Assembly: GCF_003383615.1 (NCBI RefSeq)
Contig: NZ_QNUL01000012.1
Span: 96,294-160,293 of the forward strand
DNA from: Dyadobacter luteus
GTDB lineage: Bacteria; Bacteroidota; Bacteroidia; Cytophagales; Spirosomataceae
Length of the DNA stretch: 64,000 nucleotides
Reading direction: 5' to 3'
The translations under genes were made by a program, and so were the position numbers. The notes below the pieces were generated by a model. That model saw only the letters and a program-made list of their open reading frames with translations. It did not search any database and had not been told where the DNA came from. Below are positions 53,601-62,052 of this stretch, one piece after another. Position 1 is the first letter of the stretch, and every line of letters begins with the position of its first letter.

Positions 53601-53801
53601 CATTATTTTCTCAAAGGAATAGTAAAGATCTGCAGATGCTAAAAACAAGGCTTCTTGGAATTCACGGGTTAAAAAGCGGTCCATCATAATGTCTGTGTAC
53701 TGTTCAGGATTAGCATCAATGCTTTTATTGAAGGCTAAAAGACTGCTCAGTGACAACGCCGGCCTGCGTAGAAGGAAAAATTCGTGAAATCTGCTGTTCA
53801 T
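50700..53801 (-). CDS. Lantibiotic dehydratase, LanB-type, full length
   Basis: The 1033-residue protein matches full-length class I LanB enzymes. The N-terminal glutamylation part spans roughly residues 1-640, with the typical RPALSLSSLLAFNKSI start and the YRYFVRMSSRPTPFGTMAGV motif near residue 90. The C-terminal SpaB_C elimination domain (about 755-1025) has WIYVKVYMAPSLADQILTEN, WFFVRYNDPGYHLRIRIF and IDTYERELERYALIEYHLTE. LanB uses glutamyl-tRNA to dehydrate Ser and Thr in a precursor. No LanC follows. The small peptide at 48381-48536 is the only precursor candidate I found. An imperfect palindrome (53808-53833) lies just upstream. Confidence 0.95.
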   Translation of the reverse strand: MNSRFHEFFLLRRPALSLSSLLAFNKSIDANPEQYTDIMMDRFLTREFQEALFLASADLYYSFEKIMQGDYQGDAKPIYRALYRYFVRMSSRPTPFGTMAGVCTGEISAEPTKISFPESAKMVTKTQLSFTALARLSRAIASMPNILPHLTLCSNTSLYRFQNIYRYIRRSGRDNDRFNQLEVESNSYLDLVLAQSKTPVPFGDLTAALINAGLDHSNAQQLITTLFEQQLLYSEIDAGPIQQNGLDRLLRSLEKIPSAASIIKDLHKIKYIISRRTGINVICERLHPVILKYCPDIRADQILFVNSTLQAESCKINQKPVAIIQNELDELVPLSSPTVNNELDNFTGELFRRYQTRPVLLLEALDPDTGIGYGNRSFSGDSSVTDVTDASTGPNDQFYYNNSQLEDLRLTLYEQSISQQTQKVHIRKKHLPKASKQSHRANDGTYLMGKFIADSQKNLDNGKFKFSLSAMGSASSFNLMARFCSDDNELTGLVSQAISCEELVDAEVIYAEINHIPSDKEGNILSRPHLRKYEITYLSVSKTAKENQVTPDDLYLYTPDGKQLVLWSKSHDKRVIPRLTSAHNFANGLPVYRLLCDLARQNAAPVFNWHWGHFSGKDFLPRIEYKHIIVSVAQWRVSMEMLPEAHRKNTSVQQLRELLKKRRIPRLIQIADGDQLLLVDCDSTVSLDMLLSMLRRRRKLRLTEFIEPAVQSFMVAGGESYSHEVIVPFKGNTSLSWPKVTAPKVSNSTRQYATGSEWIYVKVYMAPSLADQILTENFLPFLTHLLGQAAIKKWFFVRYNDPGYHLRIRIFAGDDKNRVFEILRLFCDQLHVLLKASKIEKFVIDTYERELERYALIEYHLTETLFYYDSLSVCQLLSLSNKGAIPKWQIAIRSIDFILNSLGYNLQQKRAFVQAVHGSFYVEFQSQQPLIYQMDKSYRSHISQVQFTLSNNPENLLKHQIDECLQPSLDHYRHISSRLQDAPGAETYISSVVHMFLNRLFSDSHRKLEFLVYHYLKKYYDSIYFKLKTVTIL

Positions 53802-53807
53802 GGTTTC

Positions 53808-53833
53808 TGTATTAAGGTTAGCACTTTAGTACA
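53808..53833 (-). promoter_or_regulatory. Imperfect palindrome upstream of the lanB-like gene
   Basis: Arms TGTATTAAGG and CTTTAGTACA match at 8 of 10 positions around six bases, seven bases before the LanB start codon. It could be an operator or a translational hairpin. Confidence 0.35.
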
Positions 53834-54151
53834 GACATAAAAGTCACGGCTTCACAGGCCCTGTCATAGTTTTTGGTGTCAAATGCAGTTTTGTAAAGGC
53901 TTTTGGCTTATTCATGGCAACTACCTGAAATGTGTCCATTGAAAAGTGAATCTTAATCTTGGCAATGTGATGGAATTGGTGAAAAGTAATTGGCGTATAT
54001 ACGGAATCGTCATTTGACACCAGAATTTGGGCATTTCACACCTAAAATTTTGATGACATCAGTTCCGGTGAAAGTTTTCAGGCTGCTTGCTGGTATCAGA
54101 CCAATGTCTCTTAGCGGCATTTTAATTTTCTCACCAACCTTCACAATTGCT

Positions 54152-54715
54152 ATGCAAACACTTAGTCTGTTAGGCCATCTTGAAACTTTTTACCCGTTAA
54201 CTGATCAGTTCAAGGACGCACTTCACTCGTCGATCACAAACCAGAAGCTGAAAAAGGGTCAGGTAATCTATCCCAATGCGGGCCTGCCCGCAGTCTGGTA
54301 TCTGAAATCAGGCCTTGCCAAAGGTCACTACTATGATCTGGATGGAAAGGAACATATTACCCGTTTCTGGAAACAGGGCGAGACGATGCTGCTCGCAGAA
54401 ATTACCCCGAATTCAGCCCTGGCGGCCAGCCAGATTACGCTGCTGGAAGATTCCACCGTAACAATTATCGGCGAAAAAAATGCTGTCTATCTCTACAACC
54501 GGTTTGCTGAAGCTTCTAAACTATTAATTAAGATTCTTCTTTCTGACCGCAATAAGGCTGAAATCAAAGCGCATTTACGGACGCTGCCCGCGGCTCAGGC
54601 CTATCAGGAGTTCAAAGATGTGTTTCCCGCAGAACGCATTATTTTAAAAGACATCTCGTGTTATCTGGAGATTTCGCAGACCTGGCTGAGTGATATCAGA
54701 AAAAATAGAGGGTAG
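54152..54715 (+). CDS. Crp/Fnr-family transcriptional regulator
   Basis: I start at the ATG at 54152 (MQTLSLLGHLETFYPLTDQF), the family N-terminus. Upstream in-frame ATGs at 53990 and 54053 add residues without family support. The 187-residue protein has a cyclic-nucleotide-binding-like domain (KKGQVIYPNAGLPAVWYLKS, GEKNAVYL) and a short C-terminal helix-turn-helix (ILKDISCYLEISQTWLSDIR). The cNMP site lacks the usual arginine motif, so the ligand is uncertain. It lies divergently from the LanB gene and upstream of the MauE/DUF6520 pair. Confidence 0.85.
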   Translation: MQTLSLLGHLETFYPLTDQFKDALHSSITNQKLKKGQVIYPNAGLPAVWYLKSGLAKGHYYDLDGKEHITRFWKQGETMLLAEITPNSALAASQITLLEDSTVTIIGEKNAVYLYNRFAEASKLLIKILLSDRNKAEIKAHLRTLPAAQAYQEFKDVFPAERIILKDISCYLEISQTWLSDIRKNRG

Positions 54716-54861
54716 ATTCTACTTTCGGTAACAAAATATAATTAACTGTATTGCAACTAGTTGAAATGCTGTAAAAAAAGTTCAGCCTAGTTTTATCATG
54801 AAGTTACACGGCTGCTCATCTGTGATCAGCCCGGCAGGACAGATAAAATGACACTGACGTT

Positions 54862-55302
54862 ATGAGAAAACAACAAATGCTGCTGAACATCATGATCACC
54901 TTGCTGATACTGCTTTTTACCTATACGGCGGTATCAAAGCTTGCAGATCTCTCAGAGTTTGAAAAACAGCTCCGCAATCAGGTAATTCCAAAGTGGTCTG
55001 TCGGGATTTTACTCTGGTTGCTTCCGCTGACCGAGCTGGTGATAGCCGCAATGTTGATGTCAGGCAAGTACAGGGTTTCTGGTCTGAGAGCCTCTGTAGT
55101 GCTGATGCTTGTCTTCAGTATTTATATGGGACTTGCCACATTTCATGTGTTTGACCGCAAGCCGTGCAGCTGTGGCGGGGTGCTCAGAAGTATGGGGTTC
55201 ACCACTCATTTTATCTTCAATTTGACTTTTCTTTTTTTCTCGATTGCATCGCTCAGACTTCAAAAGTCCCTGGATGCTGTTTTCGAAAATCCAAAGATAT
55301 AA
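54862..55302 (+). CDS. MauE/DoxX-like membrane protein
   Basis: The 146-residue protein has four membrane segments (NIMITLLILLFTYTAVSKLA, the ILLWLLPLTELVIAAMLM stretch, ASVVLMLVFSIYMGLATFHV and the FIFNLTFLFFSIASL stretch). It carries the motif RKPCSCGGVL between segments 3 and 4, as in MauE-type proteins linked to disulfide or redox chemistry. It may support oxidative folding for the exported proteins of this module, together with the TlpA-like protein at 60419. A frame that continues past its stop suggests a possible frameshift near 55280. Confidence 0.8.
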   Translation: MRKQQMLLNIMITLLILLFTYTAVSKLADLSEFEKQLRNQVIPKWSVGILLWLLPLTELVIAAMLMSGKYRVSGLRASVVLMLVFSIYMGLATFHVFDRKPCSCGGVLRSMGFTTHFIFNLTFLFFSIASLRLQKSLDAVFENPKI

Positions 55303-55443
55303 AGACGTCTCCGGGCCCGGTCAGGAAAGTACTGCCCCGATTACGCCAGGGAATGGTTGCGCATGCCAAAATGCGCAGACTGCTGAAAACCTGAAAACAG
55401 AGTAGGCAACAATTAATCCTGTTACACTTAAAATTCAAAAATC

Positions 55444-55752
55444 ATGAAAAAGTTAAGAATCGATTATCTGTTTGTTTGTGCTTTGGTATTGGGTGGGGGA
55501 GCAGCTGTTGCAACCAGTGGGCCGGATGTGGTAAAAAGTAATGTCGCAACTCAGATCTGGTACCGGACTGCGGCTAATGACACCGACAGTGGAACCTGGG
55601 TTCAGGGAACCAGTAGTGGCAGCTGTGAGGAATCAGAGCTGCTGTGCAGCGGTGTTTTTGAGGAAGGCTATCAACCCAACGAGCATGATGATAACATTAA
55701 TAAGCAAAATAACCTGAGTACAACAGTAAACACAGGTTTTGTTCAGCAGTAA
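55444..55752 (+). CDS. DUF6520-family exported protein
   Basis: The 102-residue protein has a signal-like N-terminus (MKKLRIDYLFVCALVLGGGA) followed by a small domain with TGTWVQGTSS-type strands and two Cys (SCEESELLCSG) that may form a disulfide. The family is common in Bacteroidetes next to MauE-like proteins and SusCD loci. Its function is unknown. A strong terminator follows 18 bases after the stop. Confidence 0.75.
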   Translation: MKKLRIDYLFVCALVLGGGAAVATSGPDVVKSNVATQIWYRTAANDTDSGTWVQGTSSGSCEESELLCSGVFEEGYQPNEHDDNINKQNNLSTTVNTGFVQQ

Positions 55753-55770
55753 GCCGCTGTTTACTTAGTT

Positions 55771-55805
55771 ACTGCTTGCCGGAGCCCCGGCAAGCAGTTT
55801 TTTTG
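55771..55805 (+). terminator. Intrinsic terminator after DUF6520
   Basis: ACTGCTTGCCGG and CCGGCAAGCAGT form a perfect 12-bp stem with the 4-base loop AGCC, followed by seven T. It ends three bases before the stop of the convergent SusD gene. Confidence 0.85.
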
Positions 55806-55807
55806 TT

Positions 55808-57175
55808 TTATCTGGGGTTTTGTCCGATTCCGCTTATCAAGACCTCGTTGTCAGGGATTGGAAAAACATATCTGTTTGCATTAGGCAGAAGGGTATAATC
55901 TTGCTGTTTCAGCCCTCTTTTGATCGTCGTTGCAGTGGCAGGATCCTGGTTAAGCCTTTTCAGATCAGACCATCTCTGGCCGCGTGCGAACATTTCTTTT
56001 CTTCTTTCCAGCAGAACAAGTGAAAGAATTTCGCTGTCATCAGAAGTCAGTTCTTTAAATGTTCCACTTTTATATCTCTGTTTTAAAAGCGTATTCAGGT
56101 TTTGCAATGCAGGGGCGGTCTCTGACTGTCGTGCATGGCATTCTGCCAGTATCAGGTATAACTCAGAAGTACTCAGACCTCCGAAAAAGGTGGTGCTTCC
56201 CTGATAGCTACCCTTGTAGCCGTGATGCCCGTTTCTGAATGTGAAATAACATGTTTTTCTCAGATCGTTTTCGTGGTAGGATTCATATAGCACAGAGTCA
56301 ACGCCTGTGCTCGTCGAATTCATCAGTGTATAAGCATTCAACCTAACAACAAATATTACTTCCGGGTTACTTTTGGTCAATGTGAGTGGCAATGGCCTTG
56401 TTGCCGAAGGGTTCAGCGTATTATAGTCAAGCAGTTTATCGTGTAGGGCAAGACTGGCAGACGCGGACTCCATCGCTTTCTGATAAGATTGCATCACAAG
56501 ATATACTCTTGCCAAAAGCGCCAATGCAGCTACTTTGGAAGGCCTGTTTTCATAATCCATCACTGGTGAGAGCATCTTTTTGGCCTGGGTTAAATCAGAG
56601 AGCACCTGGTCATATGTCTGCTGGAGGCTACCGCGGCTGACAATTTCATTGATGTCCATCGTTTTTCTAACCGGAACCCCAGGAAGGTCTTTTGCTGTCT
56701 GGGCGTTGTATGCAGGTGCAAAGAGCTGTGCAAGGTTAAAAAGCGCATGGGCCCGAAAGAAATGTGCACTGCCATAAGCTTTTCGCCATGCTTCAGTTTC
56801 TTTCACCGTTTGGTCGAGTCTGTTAAGACCATCAATCGCGACATTGGTGTAGAAGATACAGCGGTAAGGGGTGTTCCAGTCATTGCTGGCCGCGCCTTCA
56901 AAAATATCCTGGTTCCATAAATAGGTATTGCGCTCGACGGCCGACAGGTTTGCAATGTTGCTTTCAAGATGGTAGAACTCATCGGCTGCCAGTACCTGCA
57001 GTCCGGGAGCGTCATTCATACCGTCGGCAAAAGCGTCAAGCAGGGCTTGGTAGTGAGCAAGTTCACTGGGCACGACCAGGGCCTGATTCGGTTTTTTGTC
57101 CAGAAAATCAGGTGCACAGCAAACCAGCAGTAGCGCCAGGCAAATAATGAAGATGTTACTAAGTTTCATTTCCAA
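55808..57175 (-). CDS. SusD/RagB-family lipoprotein
   Basis: The 455-residue lipoprotein (lipobox LVCC, with CAPDFLDKKPNQALVVPSEL) has SusD signals: YRCIFYTNVAIDGLNRLDQT, GSAHFFRAHALFNLAQLFAP, and C-terminal RRKEMFARGQRWSDLKRLN with YVFPIPDNEVLIS. It is shorter than the SusD at 14821. It lies 12 bases after the SusC gene. There is no sugar-active enzyme nearby, so the ligand may be a peptide or another polymer; the TlpA-like neighbour favours proteinaceous or redox-linked substrates. That is inference. Confidence 0.93.
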   Translation of the reverse strand: MEMKLSNIFIICLALLLVCCAPDFLDKKPNQALVVPSELAHYQALLDAFADGMNDAPGLQVLAADEFYHLESNIANLSAVERNTYLWNQDIFEGAASNDWNTPYRCIFYTNVAIDGLNRLDQTVKETEAWRKAYGSAHFFRAHALFNLAQLFAPAYNAQTAKDLPGVPVRKTMDINEIVSRGSLQQTYDQVLSDLTQAKKMLSPVMDYENRPSKVAALALLARVYLVMQSYQKAMESASASLALHDKLLDYNTLNPSATRPLPLTLTKSNPEVIFVVRLNAYTLMNSTSTGVDSVLYESYHENDLRKTCYFTFRNGHHGYKGSYQGSTTFFGGLSTSELYLILAECHARQSETAPALQNLNTLLKQRYKSGTFKELTSDDSEILSLVLLERRKEMFARGQRWSDLKRLNQDPATATTIKRGLKQQDYTLLPNANRYVFPIPDNEVLISGIGQNPR

Positions 57176-57187
57176 GTGAGGTAAAAG

Positions 57188-60100
57188 TTAGAAATCGATT
57201 TTGATTCCGCCAGCGATGCTTCTTGGCGCTGGAGGCGCTGTGAGCGCATCAGGATCAAGGTGTCCGTCTGCTCTTTTCCAGATGATGCCCAAATTGTTGG
57301 CATACACATAAATCTGCGCCGAACGGAACGGCAGGGCTTTAATCTGGGATTTGTTGATCGAGTAGCTAATGTTGATATCCTGAAACCGGATATGGTCACC
57401 TCTTTTTACATGCAGTGAGGCGTAGCGGTAAAACTCATTTCTTTGCGACTGGTTTACCTGCGGCATAGAAGGCACCTGGGTGTGCAGCTCATCGCCAGGC
57501 TGCTGCCATCTTCGGCTGTAATCCGCATGGCCGCCAGCCCCACTTAATATTGTATCATAGCTCAATGATGGTGTGCGGAAATAATATTTCAGACGGTAGC
57601 TGATATTGGCAGACAGACTGATACCTCTCCACGAAAAGGTGTTTCGCAGCGCACCGAAGAAAAGCGGGCGCAGTGTGCCGTGATAGACCAGATCATCAAA
57701 AGTGGTCGAGGATCTTATGGCTGCGTAATTGCTGCTCGGCTCTGATTGCAGATAACCTTGCGGATTGCCGTTCGTTGGATCAAGACCTGCCCACTGAAAG
57801 CTGTATACACTGTACAGGGGCTTGCCTTCGGCCGGTACAACCGTGCCACCGCTCAAGTAAGAGCCGACGACATTGGTGGGCTTGACCAGGTACCTGGTGA
57901 CTTTGTCTGCTGCATAGCTGATAAAAAAGTCCGTGTTCCAATGTAGGCTACCTCTCAGGTTTCGTGAGGAAAGGTTCAGGTCCAGTCCCTGGCCGCTGGT
58001 ATGGGCAGTGTTACCTCTGAAGACACTCATACCGGTCTGCGGCGCCAGAGGCGACTGCCCGATCAGATCAATTCCTTTTTTAAGGTAATACTCAATACTA
58101 CCGCTCAGAACACTTCCCCTGGTTTTGAAATCTATGGCAAAATTGATCATCCTGATCCGTTCCCACCTTAGCTCAGGGTTAGGGGGATTGACAATACTGG
58201 CATAAGGCAATCCGGCCGCCGAAAAGTGGGCGGGGCTATAGGCTGCGGTAGTAAATGCCGACAAGGACTTGTCTATATTCCCATTGTATCCGTAGGTGGT
58301 TCTAAGTGTAAGGGAGGGAAGCCAGGAAAGACTATAAAACTGTTCCCGGTTTATTTTCCAGCTACCACCGACCGAGTAAAGAGGAACACCCTTCTGATTG
58401 GTATTTACCCCAAACAGGTTTGATTGATCATACCTTGCACTTGCAGACAGTATATAGCGGCCCAGGTGGCTGTAAGCAACATTACCATAATAGGAAATAT
58501 ACCGGTCTGTCAGATCGCTAATGTTATTAATGGGAGTAATTCTGTTAGTCTTAGACGCCGGATTGACATAGGAAGTAAAGTTGGAAAGGTGATCCACCAC
58601 CACGCTTGTCGCCAGCTCGGGATCGTATCCGTATAACCGGTTTGAAAAGCCTTTGGTGGCAAGCTCACGTACTTCTGCTCCTGCAAGCGCAGTTAAATTG
58701 CTTTGATTTGAGAAATCCTTGTTGATGTTTAGCTGCGCCCTTGCATTGTGGGTTATAGCCTGCAGATCGCTGATATTGAGAATGTCGCCATAAGGCACGG
58801 GCCTTGTCAGTGATCCTGTCTGATCAACGACGGTAAATCTGTTGACCATATCACGCACAAACCAGCTGTTTTTATCCTGACGCCTGCGCGACTGGCTTGT
58901 ATTGTTAACATATTGATAAAGAATATGGGCAGACAGCCAGGAGTTGATCTTATAGCCTGCGTTCAGATTGACACGGTAGTCTGTCAGACGCTCGTTATTA
59001 TCCATAAGTTTCTGGTCAGTGATCGGATTATAACTCCAGTCCAGAAGTCCCTGTGCGCTGGCCTGATCAAGAAAACTTTTCCTGTAGGAGTGGACTAAAG
59101 CGGCAGGGTTGCCATTCTGGTCAGTAAAGCTGGCGTACGGGTAAAGAGGCCTTCCACCTGAAGTGTTCAAATCGCTTGCTCCCACTGTGTTCGACAGGCT
59201 TTTCGAAGATGTGTAATAGATGCCAGTAGTCAACTCGAGCCTATCCCTAAGCAGCATATAGGTATTTGTTGCATTCAGGGTGGCCCTGGAGAAATCACTG
59301 CCGACAGATGCGGCCCTGTTTTTGTCAAAACCTGCTGAAACCACATACCTTTGATTTTTTGCGCCCCCGCGAATATTGACGGCATACTGCTGGTTCACAC
59401 TGTTTCTGTACAGGTGCCTTCCAATATCTTCCCTGACATCCTTGCCGCGAAAGGCATTGATTTGGGCATCAGCGTCAGACGGGCTGATACTGCCGTTTCT
59501 TTTTGCGATCAATAAGTCCACTACGGGCGTTAGCGCAGTTTTCGCATCATCATTTTCAATACTGTTGTAATAGCCCCTGTCAAACAGCGTCTTTTCAATG
59601 TCGATATACTCAGAGGTTGAGATCTGCGGAAGATAATACAGGTCAGGCCGCTGCTGCAAAGTCACATTGCTATTGACTGAAACCTGCGCGGGCTGATTGA
59701 AATTTCCTGTTTTGGTGGTGATCACAATGACCCCGTTACCGGACTGGGCGCCCCATATAGACGCTGCCGCCGCATCTTTCAGGATAGTGACACTTTCGAT
59801 GTCGTTGGGGTTAATCGATGCCAGATCGCCCGTGTAGGGAAAATTGTCCAGAATGATCAAAGGGTCTTGTCTGGCAAATAGCGTGCTCTGGCCCCTGATG
59901 CTGATCGGGCTTTGCGCGTCACGGGGAGTAATACCATTTCGGTTGAAGACAAGGCCGGGAACTACATCCGAAAGCCGGCTGATAATATCAGGGCTTACAC
60001 TTCTGTTCAGGAGTTCATTATTGACTTGTACAAAAGATCCGGTAGCCCGTTCTCTGGCGATTTGTTGGTAACCACTCGAAACAGTGACTTCGCCGAGCTG

Positions 60101-60397
60101 GTTTGCATCTGTCTGTAGCTGGATTACCAATTGGTTCTGGCTGGCCGCTGAGACTTCCTTTTTGATATAGCCGATAAAGGAGACGACTAACACAGGGTTT
60201 TCCCCGCTCACAGAAATGGTAAACCGCCCCGAGGAATCAGCGGACACTCCCTGAAACGTGCCCTTCTGGATTACAGATGCCCCTGCAAGCGGAGTCTGAT
60301 CGTCGGCAGAAACAATCCTGCCGCTGACTTTGGTAAGCTGCGCCAGGGTGATAACCGGCAGAATGATAATAAGTAATAGGGTGAAAAGTGTTTTCAT
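57188..60397 (-). CDS. SusC/RagA-type TonB-linked outer-membrane protein without STN domain
   Basis: The 1069-residue protein has a signal peptide, a carboxypeptidase-like sandwich (VSGRIVSADDQTPLAGASVI), a plug with TVSSGYQQIARERATGSFVQ and VTILKDAAAASIWGAQSGNG, and a barrel ending GGIKIDF. Unlike the SusC at 11410 it has no STN domain, so it is not controlled by a FecI/FecR pair. Regulation may come from the Crp/Fnr gene at 54152. It lies between a TlpA-like gene (22 bases upstream) and SusD. Confidence 0.94.
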   Translation of the reverse strand: MKTLFTLLLIIILPVITLAQLTKVSGRIVSADDQTPLAGASVIQKGTFQGVSADSSGRFTISVSGENPVLVVSFIGYIKKEVSAASQNQLVIQLQTDANQLGEVTVSSGYQQIARERATGSFVQVNNELLNRSVSPDIISRLSDVVPGLVFNRNGITPRDAQSPISIRGQSTLFARQDPLIILDNFPYTGDLASINPNDIESVTILKDAAAASIWGAQSGNGVIVITTKTGNFNQPAQVSVNSNVTLQQRPDLYYLPQISTSEYIDIEKTLFDRGYYNSIENDDAKTALTPVVDLLIAKRNGSISPSDADAQINAFRGKDVREDIGRHLYRNSVNQQYAVNIRGGAKNQRYVVSAGFDKNRAASVGSDFSRATLNATNTYMLLRDRLELTTGIYYTSSKSLSNTVGASDLNTSGGRPLYPYASFTDQNGNPAALVHSYRKSFLDQASAQGLLDWSYNPITDQKLMDNNERLTDYRVNLNAGYKINSWLSAHILYQYVNNTSQSRRRQDKNSWFVRDMVNRFTVVDQTGSLTRPVPYGDILNISDLQAITHNARAQLNINKDFSNQSNLTALAGAEVRELATKGFSNRLYGYDPELATSVVVDHLSNFTSYVNPASKTNRITPINNISDLTDRYISYYGNVAYSHLGRYILSASARYDQSNLFGVNTNQKGVPLYSVGGSWKINREQFYSLSWLPSLTLRTTYGYNGNIDKSLSAFTTAAYSPAHFSAAGLPYASIVNPPNPELRWERIRMINFAIDFKTRGSVLSGSIEYYLKKGIDLIGQSPLAPQTGMSVFRGNTAHTSGQGLDLNLSSRNLRGSLHWNTDFFISYAADKVTRYLVKPTNVVGSYLSGGTVVPAEGKPLYSVYSFQWAGLDPTNGNPQGYLQSEPSSNYAAIRSSTTFDDLVYHGTLRPLFFGALRNTFSWRGISLSANISYRLKYYFRTPSLSYDTILSGAGGHADYSRRWQQPGDELHTQVPSMPQVNQSQRNEFYRYASLHVKRGDHIRFQDINISYSINKSQIKALPFRSAQIYVYANNLGIIWKRADGHLDPDALTAPPAPRSIAGGIKIDF

Positions 60398-60418
60398 AGA
60401 TGCTGTTTTAAGGAGGGG

Positions 60419-61780
60419 TTAGCGGACCGATGCAGAAAGATTATCCCGGATAACGAGTACATCCTGCTCCAGCTCGGTTTCTGTCATTTTCAGCCCGTAA
60501 CGCGCCAGTTCAACATTGAGCGCTTTGAGGTCAGAAAGCCCTGATTCGATCTGAAGGTTTACCCGCTCTTTAAGCCCGGTCTGGTCTACGACAGGTATTG
60601 GATGATTTTGTGATTTGTTAATCCTGTCCACAAGCATCGACAGCGTCGCATTGTTTAACTGCCAGCCGAAGCGGTCGACCTGGACATGAACGGGCCCTTT
60701 ACTGCTTGATTCCAGCTTGCTTTTGTCCCCGGTCAATTGCAGCACAAGGCATTTTTTTCTTCGAAGCTCAACGCTCGCTGAAAATTCAGGGAACAGGTTC
60801 TCCAGGTCCTTGCGCATCAACTGGTTTGTTTTCTCAGACAAAGAGGCCGGTACGATCAACTCGTAGCAGAAGCCATGCCCGTTATCCAGCCAGTTTCGGT
60901 AGTCAGCACCATAAAGTTTTGAGGTGAGCGCCGACGCGCTGTCTGATTCAATGACTACGCTTCCCTGATCAAACCACTTTCCGGGCTGCGCGTAAGCAAT
61001 CCGGTATAACCAGAGCCTGCTGCAATTGCGGACTGTGATTCTTTTACCTTCATTAGGCTGGTTATTCAAGGAAAATCCTCCGGGTATTCCGGGCGTGTAA
61101 CTGGTCATCACAGAGTGGTAGAGCATCTTGCTGCCATCGCCCCCGTTGCCGTTGGCAAGCAGTGGGAGTTTTTCCGAGTAAGGTATCCGGACTGCATCTT
61201 TCTTTTCGCTGATAACCTGATTTGACTTTTGAAGAAGTGAGCTGATTGTTTCCGCGTTTACCTGCTTCATATCTGTAATCGCACGCACTACACCAGTCTG
61301 GTCAATCCAGACATAGTGTGGGAAAGTTGAATGGTAAAACATCCTGCTTAGAACCGTATCTGAAACGACTTCCGGGTGCGCTATACGTTTACCAAATCTT
61401 TTCTCGTGTTTAACCCGGAAGCCGGCCACTTTTGCTGTGGGCTCTGTTGTCACTGCCAAAAACTGGATCTTGCCTTCAAACTGTTTTTGAAGTGAATCCA
61501 TTCTGGGGATCATATACACACAAGGACTGCACCAGTAAGCCCAGAAGTCCAGTATCAGTAGCTTACCCCGGAAATCCGAGACTTTGGCAGTGGGGGTTTT
61601 ATAGTTTAAAACGTTTTGGATAATTACATCCGGGACTGTGTCACCAATAGACAGTGAACGGAATGGGGCTTTGACCTGCTGGGCTTTTGCAGGCCGCCAG
61701 CAGAGCATTAGTAAAAATGAAAGTAGAAGATACAACAGGTAAGGCAATAGCTTCCCTGGTGAGCAAAAACGTGAGTTCAT
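60419..61780 (-). CDS. TlpA-like thioredoxin-fold protein with C-terminal extension
   Basis: The 453-residue protein has a hydrophobic export signal (about residues 11-33) and a TlpA/ResA-type thioredoxin domain (about 40-190) with the active site WCSPC (C84 and C87) in LLILDFWAYWCSPCVYMIPR. The remaining 260 residues are beta-rich, with no motif I recognise, and occur in Bacteroidetes TlpA-like proteins next to SusCD pairs. It is the first gene of the TlpA-SusC-SusD operon and probably reduces or isomerises disulfides in the periplasm. Confidence 0.88.
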   Translation of the reverse strand: MNSRFCSPGKLLPYLLYLLLSFLLMLCWRPAKAQQVKAPFRSLSIGDTVPDVIIQNVLNYKTPTAKVSDFRGKLLILDFWAYWCSPCVYMIPRMDSLQKQFEGKIQFLAVTTEPTAKVAGFRVKHEKRFGKRIAHPEVVSDTVLSRMFYHSTFPHYVWIDQTGVVRAITDMKQVNAETISSLLQKSNQVISEKKDAVRIPYSEKLPLLANGNGGDGSKMLYHSVMTSYTPGIPGGFSLNNQPNEGKRITVRNCSRLWLYRIAYAQPGKWFDQGSVVIESDSASALTSKLYGADYRNWLDNGHGFCYELIVPASLSEKTNQLMRKDLENLFPEFSASVELRRKKCLVLQLTGDKSKLESSSKGPVHVQVDRFGWQLNNATLSMLVDRINKSQNHPIPVVDQTGLKERVNLQIESGLSDLKALNVELARYGLKMTETELEQDVLVIRDNLSASVR

Positions 61781-61956
61781 TGCAAAAGAGATTGGAGTGA
61801 AAACAATAGGGGGCCTGCTCGTTTTCTAAGCGGGAAAACGACAATACCGTAACCGTCAATTGACGGTCAGATTATGTGTACGGGAATTGTGCTTAGTCCG
61901 GTGGACAGATTACAAGGGTAATAATGGCAATCATATGCGTTAATCAGTTTGTGCTT

Positions 61957-61968
61957 CCGTAGCTACGG
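61957..61968. promoter_or_regulatory. 12-bp perfect palindrome upstream of the TlpA-SusCD operon
   Basis: CCGTAGCTACGG, about 180 bases before the TlpA-like start. Operator candidate; no regulator can be assigned. Confidence 0.3.
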
Positions 61969-61991
61969 CAGCGTTCGACAAAAATTAACTC

Positions 61992-62052
61992 TAAGCCAGT
62001 TCCCTGATGTGCGGTGGTAGGGGAGCCTATAAAAGGCGTGGAACTTGGCTTA
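61992..62052. ncRNA. Unassigned 61-base hairpin with internal stem
   Basis: TAAGCCAGTTCC and GGAACTTGGCTTA pair over 12 positions with one bulge and enclose GCCT-loop-AGGC. It is not adjacent to a gene end and has no T-tract, so it is not a simple terminator. It may be a small RNA or a mobile-element end. Confidence 0.3.
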
